Positions 1-8,544 of a stretch of DNA of 37,111 nucleotides are shown here, piece by piece (positions within the stretch are counted from its first letter, which is position 1; every line of letters starts with the position of its first letter). This stretch comes from Lachnospiraceae bacterium (GTDB lineage Bacteria; Bacillota; Clostridia; Lachnospirales; Lachnospiraceae). Under the pieces are notes generated by a model. That model saw nothing but the letters and a program-made list of their open reading frames with translations. It was not told the origin of the DNA and did not search any database. The position numbers were made by a program, and so were the translations under genes. The stretch lies in contig JAIKYN010000217.1 in the NCBI GenBank assembly GCA_024683155.1, forward strand, positions 1-37,111. The letters are read 5' to 3'.

Positions 1-762
1 AATCATTTTACATGGTTTGATGCAGCTTCCTATAAGGGAGTGGACCTGTTCCCCATGTACGACAAGTATATTGATGCGCATTTTGAAGAGGGTATCAGCC
101 TGGACAACGAGAACTGGATGAATTCATCCTTTGCTTGCGCCCATCGTGTAAAGTTTGATCTCTTCAAGAAATACGGATGGATCGCAGCAGCAGGAGATCG
201 TCATCTGGCAGAGTTTATGCCCGGTGATACGTATCTGAATGACCCTGAAACCGTAAAAAGCTGGAAATTCGGTTTGACCAGTGTGCAATGGCGTAAGGAC
301 GATCTGCAGAAGAGACTGGATCGCAGCAAAAAGCTGGCAGCCATGGAAGAAGAAATCGAATTAGAGCCCACCGGAGAAGAGGGAATCCTTCTGATCAAGG
401 CGCTCTGCGGACTCACCAGAGTCGTAAGTAATGTAAACATTCCCAATACTGCAAAGCAGATCACCAACTTACCGGATACGGCTGTGGTAGAAACCAATGC
501 AGTATTTGAAAAGGATCACATTCATCCCATCGTAGCAGGAGCATTATCTGATGAGGTATATGATCTGGTAATCCCGCATGTACGTATTCATGAGCTGACC
601 ATGGATGCAGCCATGAACTGCGATGAAGAAAAAGCAGTACAAGCCTTCCTTATGGATCCTAACGTGAAATCAAAAAATCCCTCGGAAACAGAGGTCAGAG
701 CTTTGGTTCACGATATGATCGCAAACACCCTGACCTATCTGCCTGAGGGTTGGAAAAAATAG
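1..762 (+). CDS. GH4 family glycosidase, probable alpha-galacturonidase (C-terminal part, 5' truncated by window edge)
   Basis: The reading frame is open from base 1, so only the last 253 residues are present; GH4 enzymes are usually about 440-470 aa. The fragment opens with NHFTWF, the Asn-His segment that in GH4 follows the nucleotide-binding half, and later has AAGDRHLAEFMPG, which resembles the LplD-type alpha-galacturonidases. GH4 enzymes use NAD+ and a divalent metal in an oxidation-elimination mechanism and act in the cytoplasm. The Cys/His metal ligands and the dinucleotide-binding loop would lie upstream of the window. Galacturonide specificity is inferred from the family resemblance and from the pectin genes at the other end of the window. 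It converges on a minus-strand operon with only 18 bp between the stop codons and no hairpin terminator. Confidence 0.8.
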   Translation, partial: NHFTWFDAASYKGVDLFPMYDKYIDAHFEEGISLDNENWMNSSFACAHRVKFDLFKKYGWIAAAGDRHLAEFMPGDTYLNDPETVKSWKFGLTSVQWRKDDLQKRLDRSKKLAAMEEEIELEPTGEEGILLIKALCGLTRVVSNVNIPNTAKQITNLPDTAVVETNAVFEKDHIHPIVAGALSDEVYDLVIPHVRIHELTMDAAMNCDEEKAVQAFLMDPNVKSKNPSETEVRALVHDMIANTLTYLPEGWKK

Positions 763-784
763 GGAGATTGAGAAAATGGCTTAG
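763..784 (+). other. Shine-Dalgarno plus ATG followed at once by a stop (possible start-codon remnant)
   Basis: Directly after the GH4 stop there is GGAG (763-766), a 9-base spacer and ATG (776-778), followed by GCT and TAG. This looks like a normal operon-style translation start whose gene is missing. The TAG overlaps the stop of the opposing gene at 781. It may be coincidence, or the scar of a rearrangement that removed the next gene of the GH4 operon. Confidence 0.25.
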
Positions 785-1419
785 TCTTTCAGTTTATCGG
801 CGATGCGTCCTTCGGCCTTACCATACAGCATGTAATGGGTATAGTAAGAAGGATTGTCATTGCCGTAAACTTTTACAAGATCCGGATAATTTTCTTTGTA
901 AACAGAGAGGTTAAATTCGCTGTTACCACTGCGGCCTTCCTGCATCCCGTTATTAAGGAAATGCTGAAACAGTGCTTCGGCATCGCTGCCCACGGCAGTC
1001 TGCAGATCCGGATTGTTATTGTAATATTCCGTTGCGTCAAAGACGACACTAAAGTCGGAGGCGCAATAGGAAAGGTTGGCTAAGGTTTTATACAGATAGC
1101 CTGAAACCAGACCATCCTCATAGAGCCTGCGGATCACATCCAGCGACACATTTACATCGGTCATCTCGTAAAGATGCTTGATGTTCCCTTCGCTGAGAGT
1201 TCCGTACTGGCAGGAAAGCTTTAACTGGCGATAGACACCGTTTGTGTCTGTCGCCTTTTTTAATGCGGGAAGGATCAGATCTTCCCAGTTGCTTTTCTGC
1301 GTATATTCGGAATCATAAGCGGCAGCAGCTTCTGCTTTCATAACAGGCATCAGACTTCCGGCCAGCATAAGACAGGTAAGAAATGCAGTTCCGGTTCGAA
1401 TAACAATTTTCTTTTTCAT
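781..1419 (-). CDS. Secreted protein with two C-terminal NPDL/EGR-type repeats
   Basis: A 212-aa protein of unknown function. The start at 1419 (MKKKIV) is chosen over one 12 codons upstream because it has a GGAG site about 7 bases before it and begins a clean signal peptide ending near AEAAAA (about residues 1-32). The mature part has a helical, uncharacterised N-terminal half. From about residue 130 come two similar units, each with an aromatic-rich Y-x-x-N-P/Y-D-L start, a hydrophobic HF or HY element and a G-x-x-EGR end: the first runs YYNNNPDL to GMQEGR, the second YKENYPDL to GKAEGR. Such repeats occur in surface or secreted proteins of gut Clostridia. It is the last gene after a MacAB-like exporter, 16 bp from the permease stop, so it may be a partner or substrate of that system (inference). 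Confidence 0.75.
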   Translation of the reverse strand: MKKKIVIRTGTAFLTCLMLAGSLMPVMKAEAAAAYDSEYTQKSNWEDLILPALKKATDTNGVYRQLKLSCQYGTLSEGNIKHLYEMTDVNVSLDVIRRLYEDGLVSGYLYKTLANLSYCASDFSVVFDATEYYNNNPDLQTAVGSDAEALFQHFLNNGMQEGRSGNSEFNLSVYKENYPDLVKVYGNDNPSYYTHYMLYGKAEGRIADKLKD

Positions 1420-1435
1420 AAGTTCGCTCCTTACA

Positions 1436-2632
1436 TTAGTCTGCACGAAGTGCATCGATAGGGTTCAAACGGCTGGCCCGTCTGGCGGGAGCCCAACCAA
1501 ATATAACGCCGACTACCAGGGAGAAAGTAAGACCCAACAGGATGGCGCCGGGAGAAATTCCAAAAGCGGTATCCATAATGGCAGCAGCTACATAGGCGAT
1601 CAACAGACCTACCAGAACGCCGAGGATTCCTCCGATGACGGAAAGAACAATGGATTCCAGTAAAAACTGCATCTGAATACGGGAGGGTTCTGCACCCAGA
1701 GCCTTACGAAGACCGATCTCTTTGGTCCGTTCGGTGACGGAAACCAGCATCATATTCATGATACCGATACCGCCGACCAGTAAGGCGATGGAAGCAATAC
1801 CGGCCAGCATGGTGCTGAGCATACCCAGGATAGTATCCAGAGACTGCATCAGGGTTTCCATATTCAAAATGGAATAGCTGTTATCGGCATCGTTATACAC
1901 ATTGTCCAGAGCCAGGGACAGATTATCCACAACTTCGGAAGAAGTGTAACCCTCGGCCACATATACTTCCAAACTGGAAACATTGGCGTTGCCGGTCATA
2001 CGCAAAGCATTTTTATAGGGAACGATCACGGTGCCGTCATCCCCGCTGCCGGAAAAGGCCGCCATCAGGGAAGTATCGTCATCCCGGATTCCCACAATGG
2101 TGTATTCGTATCCATCCAGTAAAATGGTATTGCCTAAAACGGCATGCCCTTTCATAACGCTTTTCATAAAGGTCTGATCCACAATGCAAACGTGGGCCTG
2201 ATTCTCAATATCGGAAGCATTCAGGGCCCGTCCGGATTTAATGATATTGTTATGGATAAAATAGATATCCGATTTACCGTCAACGGTTACTTTATCGAAG
2301 GCTTCGCTACCAAAAACAGCGGTACTGGTCAGGGAAGCGGTAGGGGAAATTCCTCCCACACCCTTTACTTTTTCCAGTTCGGCCAGATCGTTTTCCGTTA
2401 ATCCCTGTTTCATGCTGGTTCCGTAGGCGTTCACGGTAAGAGTACCTGCACCCAGATCCGAGAACTCGGAAACAACGGAATCGGAAAAGCCCTGTACGAT
2501 AGTGATCAGTGCGATAACGGCGGCTACACCGATGACAATTCCCAGCATGGTCAGGAAGGACCGCATTTTATTATTGACGATATTCTGAAGGGACATCTTA
2601 AAACTCTGGCGAATAATTGCTATACTACGCAT
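1436..2632 (-). CDS. MacB/YknZ-type ABC transporter permease (FtsX family)
   Basis: A 398-aa membrane protein with the MacB topology: one N-terminal transmembrane helix (about residues 24-48), a large extracytoplasmic domain (about 50-270), and three C-terminal helices (about 272-298, 326-350 and 362-381). The FtsX-type signature ERTKEIGLRKALGA starts near residue 301, and the C-terminal PARRASRLNPIDALRAD is typical of this family. These permeases work by mechanotransmission, pushing substrates such as peptides or toxins out of the envelope rather than moving them through a channel. The start overlaps the end of the ATPase gene by 8 bases, indicating translational coupling. Substrate is unknown; the B. 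subtilis YknXYZ relative protects against the SdpC toxin. Confidence 0.92.
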   Translation of the reverse strand: MRSIAIIRQSFKMSLQNIVNNKMRSFLTMLGIVIGVAAVIALITIVQGFSDSVVSEFSDLGAGTLTVNAYGTSMKQGLTENDLAELEKVKGVGGISPTASLTSTAVFGSEAFDKVTVDGKSDIYFIHNNIIKSGRALNASDIENQAHVCIVDQTFMKSVMKGHAVLGNTILLDGYEYTIVGIRDDDTSLMAAFSGSGDDGTVIVPYKNALRMTGNANVSSLEVYVAEGYTSSEVVDNLSLALDNVYNDADNSYSILNMETLMQSLDTILGMLSTMLAGIASIALLVGGIGIMNMMLVSVTERTKEIGLRKALGAEPSRIQMQFLLESIVLSVIGGILGVLVGLLIAYVAAAIMDTAFGISPGAILLGLTFSLVVGVIFGWAPARRASRLNPIDALRAD

Positions 2633-3329
2633 CTTCTAAGGCTCCTTCACTGATATTTCCGTCCAGGATCCGCACAATGCGGCTGGCATGGGATGCAATC
2701 TTGGAATCGTGGGTGATCATGATAATGGTCCGGCCTTCATTATTCAGTTCGTGGAACAGATCCATTACCTGTGCCCCGGTTTTCTGATCCAAAGCACCGG
2801 TAGGCTCATCTGCCAGCAAAATCGTAGGATTCATGGCCAGCGCTCTTGCAATAGCGACACGTTGCTGCTGACCACCGGACAACTGATTGGGAAGGTAATC
2901 CATACGGTCTGCCAGCTGTACCTTGGTAAGCATGTCCCGGGCCCGCTGTCTTCGTTCCCGTTCCGGCATATTAGCATAGAGCAAAGGAAGCTCTACATTA
3001 TCGAAAGCGCTTTGACGCTGCAATAACTGGAAGGACTGGAAAATAAAGCCAATCTCTTTATTGCGGATCTGGGCCAGAGAAGCTTCGGACTGATGGGCAA
3101 TGGTCTTGCCGGAAAGTTCGTATTCTCCGGAAGTAGGAACATCCAGGCAGCCGATGATGTTCATCAGCGTGGATTTACCGGAACCGGAGGGACCGAGAAC
3201 GGCCAGAAATTCACCCCGTTCCACTTCCAGGTCGATCCCTTTCAAAACATGGGAAACTTCCGCCCCCATGACATAATCTTTGGTAATCCCCTTCATGCGG
3301 AGGATTACGTCTTTTTTATTTTCAGACAT
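2625..3329 (-). CDS. MacB/YknY/LolD-type ABC transporter ATP-binding protein
   Basis: A 234-aa nucleotide-binding subunit with all expected motifs: Walker A GPSGSGKST (residues 46-54), Q-loop Q98, signature LSGGQQQR (150-157), Walker B ILLADE (170-175) and switch His207. Length and motif spacing match the LolD/MacB/YknY ATPase family, which powers FtsX-type permeases. It is the middle gene of adaptor-ATPase-permease, starts 23 bp after the adaptor stop behind a GAGAGGA site, and its stop codon lies inside the permease start region. Confidence 0.95.
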   Translation of the reverse strand: MSENKKDVILRMKGITKDYVMGAEVSHVLKGIDLEVERGEFLAVLGPSGSGKSTLMNIIGCLDVPTSGEYELSGKTIAHQSEASLAQIRNKEIGFIFQSFQLLQRQSAFDNVELPLLYANMPERERRQRARDMLTKVQLADRMDYLPNQLSGGQQQRVAIARALAMNPTILLADEPTGALDQKTGAQVMDLFHELNNEGRTIIMITHDSKIASHASRIVRILDGNISEGALEDA

Positions 3330-3352
3330 GTTTTTCCTCTCACTTCAGAGAA

Positions 3353-4810
3353 TCAATCGATGGTGAAGGTAATTCCTCCGAAGGAAGGCGTGTAATAGAT
3401 TACATCCCCCTCGGACAGACCTTCAGTGATCTGAGTATAACTGCCGTCGGAAACACCCAGAGAAATGGTATGCTGTTCCATGGTCTTCCCGTCGCTTCCC
3501 ATCATATTTACATACGCAGTGCCGTCTTCCGCGGTCTGGATGGCTTCGGAAGGAATGGCAATAACCTGTTTCAGATCGTTGATCATTAATTTGACTTCCA
3601 CGCTCATACCGCTACGGGCATCTTCATCCGCATCAAACTGGATCTCGGATTCAAAATAAGAAACACCGCTGCTGATCTTGGCAGTCTTGGATATATGGGT
3701 GATCTCGCCTTCATAGGACTTATCCAGTGCGGAAACGATGATCTCAACAGGAGATCCCTCGGAAGCGCCAAGAATATCGTATTCATTGATATTGATATTC
3801 ACCTGCAGCTTATCAAAGTTGGTAATGACTGCTAAAGCGGTGGCACCGGTAACGGAGTCTCCTTCTTTTACATTGACTGCGGTCACAACACCATCAAGAG
3901 GTGCGGTAATGATACAGTCCTCCAGCTGTCTTTTTAAATCTGCCAGTTGCAGATCGCTTAAGGTTGTGTCAGTCCCAAGCTGAGCAGACTCTAACTGATA
4001 CGCATAGGTCTGAAGCTGTTCGGACGTGGAACGAACAACGGCATTATAGCTGTCTACGGCAGACAAGTAGGAATTTTGTGCTGTGATCAGAGAGTCGTAC
4101 AGTTTGGTCAGTGTATTCTCTTCGTTCTGCTTGGCTGCTTCATAGCTTTGCAGAGCAGTGTTGTAAGAGATCATGGCAGAATCCACGGAAGATTGGGAAC
4201 CAATTCCTTTGTCCAGACTATCCTGCGCGGATTTAACCGCATTGTAAGCAGAGGAAACAGAGGACTGTGCATTTAAAATGGCAGAACTAAGGCCCTGATT
4301 ATTCAAAGCAACTTCATTGTCGTAGCTTTGCTGGGCACTTAATAAAGCACTGTAAGCGCTGTCCATGGAACTCTGAGCCTGCAAAACGGAGGCATTTAAG
4401 CCTTCATCCAGATTTTTCTTGTAGTTACTGTAATTAGTCTGTGCCTGTCTGAGAGCAAGATCCGCACTTTTGGAAGCAGAAGCCATGGAGGCCTCTTTTT
4501 CGCGAATGGATTCTTCCAGAGAGTCGGAATCCAGAAGGAATAAAACATCTCCTGCTTTAACGGAATCTCCTTCTTCAACATTGACCTGGGAAATTTTCAG
4601 TCCGGTGAGATCCGGATAGATATTTTTTTCATCCACCGGAGCAATGGTTCCGGTAAATGTGTGATAGGTAGTAATGTCTCTGCTGCCTACGGTAGCGGAA
4701 GTCATGCCGAATGCTCCGCCTTCAGAGGCTCCCCTGCGCAAAAAGAAGAACAGGATAAGAAGAATCAGGACAACTACCAGAACGATAATAAGCTTTTTGT
4801 GTTTTTTCAT
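3353..4810 (-). CDS. HlyD/MacA-type membrane fusion (adaptor) protein, YknX-like
   Basis: A 485-aa adaptor anchored by an N-terminal hydrophobic segment (about residues 7-24) followed by RR. Two halves of a biotinyl-lipoyl domain lie at about 70-95 (VNVEEGDSVKAGDVL) and 300-330 (APLDGVVTAVNVKEGD), separated by a long Ala/Ser/Gln-rich helical hairpin (about 97-298). Beta-barrel and membrane-proximal domains follow. The hairpin contains a near-repeat (residues 142-164 and 178-200, both with AQSS-x2-SAY-x6-AQ), a sign of internal duplication. In Gram-positive bacteria such proteins form a cap on the MacB-like permease. First gene of the operon, with GGAGGGG upstream of its ATG and a promoter just before it. 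Confidence 0.92.
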   Translation of the reverse strand: MKKHKKLIIVLVVVLILLILFFFLRRGASEGGAFGMTSATVGSRDITTYHTFTGTIAPVDEKNIYPDLTGLKISQVNVEEGDSVKAGDVLFLLDSDSLEESIREKEASMASASKSADLALRQAQTNYSNYKKNLDEGLNASVLQAQSSMDSAYSALLSAQQSYDNEVALNNQGLSSAILNAQSSVSSAYNAVKSAQDSLDKGIGSQSSVDSAMISYNTALQSYEAAKQNEENTLTKLYDSLITAQNSYLSAVDSYNAVVRSTSEQLQTYAYQLESAQLGTDTTLSDLQLADLKRQLEDCIITAPLDGVVTAVNVKEGDSVTGATALAVITNFDKLQVNININEYDILGASEGSPVEIIVSALDKSYEGEITHISKTAKISSGVSYFESEIQFDADEDARSGMSVEVKLMINDLKQVIAIPSEAIQTAEDGTAYVNMMGSDGKTMEQHTISLGVSDGSYTQITEGLSEGDVIYYTPSFGGITFTID

Positions 4811-4832
4811 AAAAAACCCCTCCTAAATTTGC

Positions 4833-4861
4833 ATTATAAGAAGGGCTCTTACAAAACACAA
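4833..4861 (-). promoter_or_regulatory. Promoter of the MacAB-like operon
   Basis: On the minus strand TTGTGT (4856-4861) is followed after 17 bp by TATAAT (4833-4838). The predicted transcript would have a very short leader that holds the ribosome binding site. The -10 is perfect and the -35 matches the consensus at three positions. Confidence 0.55.
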
Positions 4862-4913
4862 TTAAGAAGGGGTGTAATTTTTCTAAATAAAGCATAAACT
4901 CAAAAGCTAAAGA

Positions 4914-5879
4914 TCACTGCTTGGTGGTAATGTGATTATGCTTCCGATATTCTCTGGGAGACATACCGTTGGTTCGTTTGAAACTGTCTTTGAAGTAATT
5001 ACTGCTGTTAAAGCCACAGGCAGTAGCGATAGCCGTAATGGAATTATCGGTGATCACCAGCATCTGGGCAGCCTGGCGCATACGCACACTATTGAGATAT
5101 TCTTTAAAGGTAATACCTACCTCTTTTCGGAATTTACGGGAAAGATAAGTAGGACTTAAATTAATGGAAGCCGCAGTGCTTTCCAGCGTGATCGGCATGG
5201 CAAAATTCATGTTGATATACTGGATCGCAGAAGAAATATCGGAAGAATAAGACTTCTGTTCCTGTGCCGGTTCATAACTCATGATGCCGTGGCGTTGAAT
5301 GGTCAGACATAATTCTGTAAATAAAGTGGTCAGAAAAAGATCGGAATAGTGATCGTTGGAAGCACTTTCTTCTTCCAGGCGCTGCATCAGGGTATCCACC
5401 TTGGGATAGACTTCCCGCTGGAATACGATCTTGCGGGATTGATGTAACTTGGAGGCCATTTCCGGAAATGACTGCTCAAAATAGGAAGGAAGACTGGAGA
5501 GCATACAATAAATGATGATACGCTCACAAGGTGCACTTCCGCGGTAAACCGTACTGTGGGAATCTCCGGGTGAAACAATGAACAGATCGCCGGCTTCCAG
5601 AGGATAGGCGCAACCGTTTACATTATAGGTACAGGTTCCGCTGCGAAGATAGAAGATCTCGCAGTAGGAATGATAATGCTCGTAAGACATTGCAAAAGGA
5701 GGAATGCGGACCTGCCGCTCTACGTAAATGGCCGAGTGTTCCGAAGAAGGAACCTGCATGCTGGTGATATGTGCATTCTCTTCTTCTTTCATGGAATAAG
5801 CACGGTCTGTGGCATCCGGTGTATTAAAGATGCGCTGGTTTGCATTTAATGAACTGATGATCTGTATAGACTGATCCAT
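4914..5879 (-). CDS. AraC-family transcriptional regulator with N-terminal cupin domain
   Basis: A 321-aa one-component regulator. An N-terminal cupin-like sensing domain (about residues 50-130) contains a His-rich strand EHYHSYCEIFYL and the PGDSHS turn common to AraC sugar sensors. The C-terminal AraC DNA-binding domain has two helix-turn-helix units (about 205-315), with the LSPTYLSRKFRKEVG and CGFNSSNYFKDSFKR signatures. The start at 5879 (MDQSIQ) is preferred because a GGGGG motif lies just upstream; the frame stays open to an ATG at 5939 that lacks a ribosome binding site. It is transcribed divergently from the sugar importer starting at 6175 and probably activates it in response to the imported sugar (inference from layout). 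Confidence 0.9.
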   Translation of the reverse strand: MDQSIQIISSLNANQRIFNTPDATDRAYSMKEEENAHITSMQVPSSEHSAIYVERQVRIPPFAMSYEHYHSYCEIFYLRSGTCTYNVNGCAYPLEAGDLFIVSPGDSHSTVYRGSAPCERIIIYCMLSSLPSYFEQSFPEMASKLHQSRKIVFQREVYPKVDTLMQRLEEESASNDHYSDLFLTTLFTELCLTIQRHGIMSYEPAQEQKSYSSDISSAIQYINMNFAMPITLESTAASINLSPTYLSRKFRKEVGITFKEYLNSVRMRQAAQMLVITDNSITAIATACGFNSSNYFKDSFKRTNGMSPREYRKHNHITTKQ

Positions 5880-6174
5880 AAGGTACCCCCGTTTCATAAA
5901 TTTCGAACTGACCCCAATCGATGACTGACAATCAACCATCTGCTTTCAATATTACATAGAATTTGTGTGCAAATATACTCGGTTTTTGCTAATTATACCC
6001 CAAAAATACATATTTTTTGACGGAAATATGGTTCAAAAATCTGTATTATAATGGAAAAGAACATATTTTATTAGTATCGCTGTGCCCGTGCACTTCCTAA
6101 AATGTAGTTATAATCGTCAGCGCGCAAAACAGACGATCACAAATGGTTACAATCACAAAAGGAGAAGGTAGACT
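5880..6174. promoter_or_regulatory. Divergent control region between araC-type regulator and sugar ABC importer
   Basis: About 295 bp, strongly AT-rich in the half near the regulator. TATAAT occurs on the plus strand at 6047-6052 and 6109-6114 and on the minus strand at 5992-5997; none has a convincing -35 at 17 bp, which fits activator-dependent promoters. A 6-bp inverted repeat (ATCGTC 6113-6118, GACGAT 6132-6137) sits between the second -10-like element and the ribosome binding site AAAGGAGAAGG. No riboswitch fold was recognised. Confidence 0.4.
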
Positions 6175-7575
6175 ATGAAAAAGAAAATGTTAGCCCTTGC
6201 GTTGTCACTGGCTATGGTAGCCAGCCTGACAGCTTGCGGATCTGCAGAAGCACCTGCAGAGACAACCGCACCCGCTGAAACGGTTGCAGCAACCGAAGCA
6301 GCAGTAGCAGAAACACCCGCTGCAGAAACAGTAGCTGAAACAGCTGCAGCAGAAGAAGACATCACACTGACCATGGCTTGGTGGGGATCCCAGACAAGAC
6401 ATGACAGAACCATCGAAGTAATTGAGATGTACGAAAAAGAACATCCCAATGTACACATTGAATATGAATATTATTCCTTTGATGATTATTTTACAAAGTT
6501 AAAGACTCTGGTAGCTTCCGATCAGGTTTGGGATGTATTCCAGCTTGGCGGCAACTTCCCTATGTACATGGATAAGATCTATTTCCTGAACGAGTTCATT
6601 GAGTCCGGTATTGTTGACACAACCAACATTTCCGAGGCAAACCTGAAGATCACCCAGGATACAGAAGGCAATCAGATCGGTCTTTCCAATGGTCTGAACA
6701 CCTACGGTATCGCTTATGATCCTGCAATGTTCGAAGAAGCAGGTGCAACACTGCCGAACGAAAACTGGACATGGGACGATTATTATGAAGCAGCAGAGAA
6801 GATCCACGATGAACTGGGCATTTACGGTTCTTCCGCATTTGGAACATCTGATTTCATTGCAGGTTGCTCTACTTATGTTTCCGAGCATGGCGCAGTTGGT
6901 GAGTATTCATTCTTCAACATCGATCTGACCGGCATGGGCTTTGATGATGCACAGATGTTAACACCTTACATCCAGATGAGAGCAGACATGATCAACAGCG
7001 GTTCTTATCCTGATGCAGGTGCAGAAGCTGAGATCACCGATATCGAGAATGACTTCCTGGTAACCGGTGAAGCAGCTATGACATGGGTAGCAGCAAACCA
7101 GTTCCCTACAATCTATGATGATTGCCAGGCAGATGGAAGAACTCTTGCACTGGCTCCCCTTCCCAAGGTAACCGCAGATGGCCATGCAGGTGGTGTTATC
7201 CAGTCTTCTCAGATGCTTTGTGTATCTCAGGACAGCCAGCATAAGGAAGCTGCAGCAGCATTTATCAGCTGGTTCCAGAACAGCGTTGATTGCAACAATG
7301 TTCTTCAGGGCGAAAGAGGTATTCCTGTAAACTCTGAAGTAAGAGCTGCTCTTTCCGCAAACGCTACACCCGGCCAGCAGGTTATGTATGACTATGTAGA
7401 TATGGTCAGCGGTTTTGAAGTACCTGAGAAGTACAATGTACTTAGTCCTGACGGACAGGATCAGGTAGTTGATAATTATCGTAATTATGTTCAGCAGGTA
7501 GCATTTGGCGAGATCTCAGCGGAAGAAGCTGCAGATAAGACCTATGCAGATGCTCTTGCTATCTTTAATAAGTAA
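6175..7575 (+). CDS. Extracellular sugar-binding lipoprotein (ABC importer, family 1 SBP)
   Basis: A 466-aa substrate-binding protein. The signal peptide ends in a lipobox, LTAC, with the lipidated Cys at residue 21. A low-complexity Ala/Glu/Thr/Pro linker with repeated AETVA-like units (about residues 23-60) tethers the binding domain, which begins at about residue 61 with ITLTMAWWGSQTRHDR and carries the usual SBP features (EMYEKEHPNVHIEYEY; a GEAAMTWVAANQF core). Family-1 proteins of this type feed CUT1 carbohydrate importers. The start has a strong AAAGGAGAAGG site. The two following genes are matching permeases, 37 bp and 9 bp apart. The sugar cannot be named from sequence. Confidence 0.93.
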   Translation: MKKKMLALALSLAMVASLTACGSAEAPAETTAPAETVAATEAAVAETPAAETVAETAAAEEDITLTMAWWGSQTRHDRTIEVIEMYEKEHPNVHIEYEYYSFDDYFTKLKTLVASDQVWDVFQLGGNFPMYMDKIYFLNEFIESGIVDTTNISEANLKITQDTEGNQIGLSNGLNTYGIAYDPAMFEEAGATLPNENWTWDDYYEAAEKIHDELGIYGSSAFGTSDFIAGCSTYVSEHGAVGEYSFFNIDLTGMGFDDAQMLTPYIQMRADMINSGSYPDAGAEAEITDIENDFLVTGEAAMTWVAANQFPTIYDDCQADGRTLALAPLPKVTADGHAGGVIQSSQMLCVSQDSQHKEAAAAFISWFQNSVDCNNVLQGERGIPVNSEVRAALSANATPGQQVMYDYVDMVSGFEVPEKYNVLSPDGQDQVVDNYRNYVQQVAFGEISAEEAADKTYADALAIFNK

Positions 7576-7612
7576 TCCGAAAACGAAGAATTAGATTTAG
7601 GGGTAGAACTTT

Positions 7613-8536
7613 ATGGAACAAAAGAAATCAGTCCGTACCGGAAAGTGGCTGTATAAGTTCATAAATAATGAGAACACGGTGGGTCATGTATTTGCGTTCC
7701 CGTTCATCTTCGGCTTCATATGCTTTTCCATGATCCCGATGCTGACCAGTTTTCGCTATGCGTTCACCGATTATTCCCTGGGGACGAAGACAGCTGAATT
7801 TGCGGGGCTGAAGAATTTTATCATGCTTTTACAGGATGAAGTGTTCCTGAAATCCCTGAAAGTTACGCTACGCTACGTTCTTATTTCGGTACCGATGAAA
7901 TTAATCTTTGCTCTTCTGGTGGCATTTTTGCTCACCAGAAAGAGCAAGATGGTTACTTTATACCGGTCTCTGTATTATATTCCCTCATTGGTTGGTGGCT
8001 CTGTGGCTGTGGCATTGGTTTGGAAACAGCTTTTCGCAAGAAAAGGTCTGATCAACATGATCCTGAAGGCACAGGGACTGGGTACCGTGAACTGGTTTGG
8101 TGATCAGAAGCTGGCATTGCTTCCTCTCATTCTGATGAGTGTATGGCAATTCGGTTCATCCATGATCATTTTTGCTGCCGGATTAAAGGAAATTCCGGTA
8201 ACATACTATGAAGCGGCCCAGATCGACGGAGCAAACGGTTTTCAGAGATTCTTTAAGATCACGTTGCCCTGCCTGTCACCGATCGTTCTGTATAACCTTG
8301 TCATGCAGACAATTTCTGCCTTCATGGCATTTACACAGGCATTTATCATTACAGAAGGCGGACCTAATAATTCCACCATGCTGTATGCACTTTATGTTTA
8401 TAACCAGGCGTTTAAATACAACAATATGGGCTACGCATGTGCAATGAGCTGGTTCATGCTGCTTGTGATGGGCGCCATTACGTTAATTATTTTCAAGACA
8501 TCCAAATTCTGGGTGTTCAATGAATCGGATCAGTAG
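7613..8536 (+). CDS. CUT1 sugar ABC transporter permease (MalF/UgpA/LacF type)
   Basis: A 307-aa integral membrane protein with about six hydrophobic segments and the cytoplasmic EAA loop (EAAQIDGANGFQRFFKITLP, near residue 202), which docks the ATPase. The N-terminal FAFPFIFGFICFSMIPM segment is typical of the MalF-side subunit of Firmicute sugar importers. It lies between the binding lipoprotein and the second permease, as in most CUT1 operons. No ATP-binding gene is present in the operon, so a shared MsmX-like ATPase elsewhere is expected from knowledge of the family. Confidence 0.93.
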   Translation: MEQKKSVRTGKWLYKFINNENTVGHVFAFPFIFGFICFSMIPMLTSFRYAFTDYSLGTKTAEFAGLKNFIMLLQDEVFLKSLKVTLRYVLISVPMKLIFALLVAFLLTRKSKMVTLYRSLYYIPSLVGGSVAVALVWKQLFARKGLINMILKAQGLGTVNWFGDQKLALLPLILMSVWQFGSSMIIFAAGLKEIPVTYYEAAQIDGANGFQRFFKITLPCLSPIVLYNLVMQTISAFMAFTQAFIITEGGPNNSTMLYALYVYNQAFKYNNMGYACAMSWFMLLVMGAITLIIFKTSKFWVFNESDQ

Positions 8537-8544
8537 GAGGCAAC

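Noticed and set aside
6053-6174. Riboswitch in the leader of the sugar-binding lipoprotein
   Set aside because: Only a 6-bp stem with a 13-base loop is visible and no known aptamer motif was recognised.
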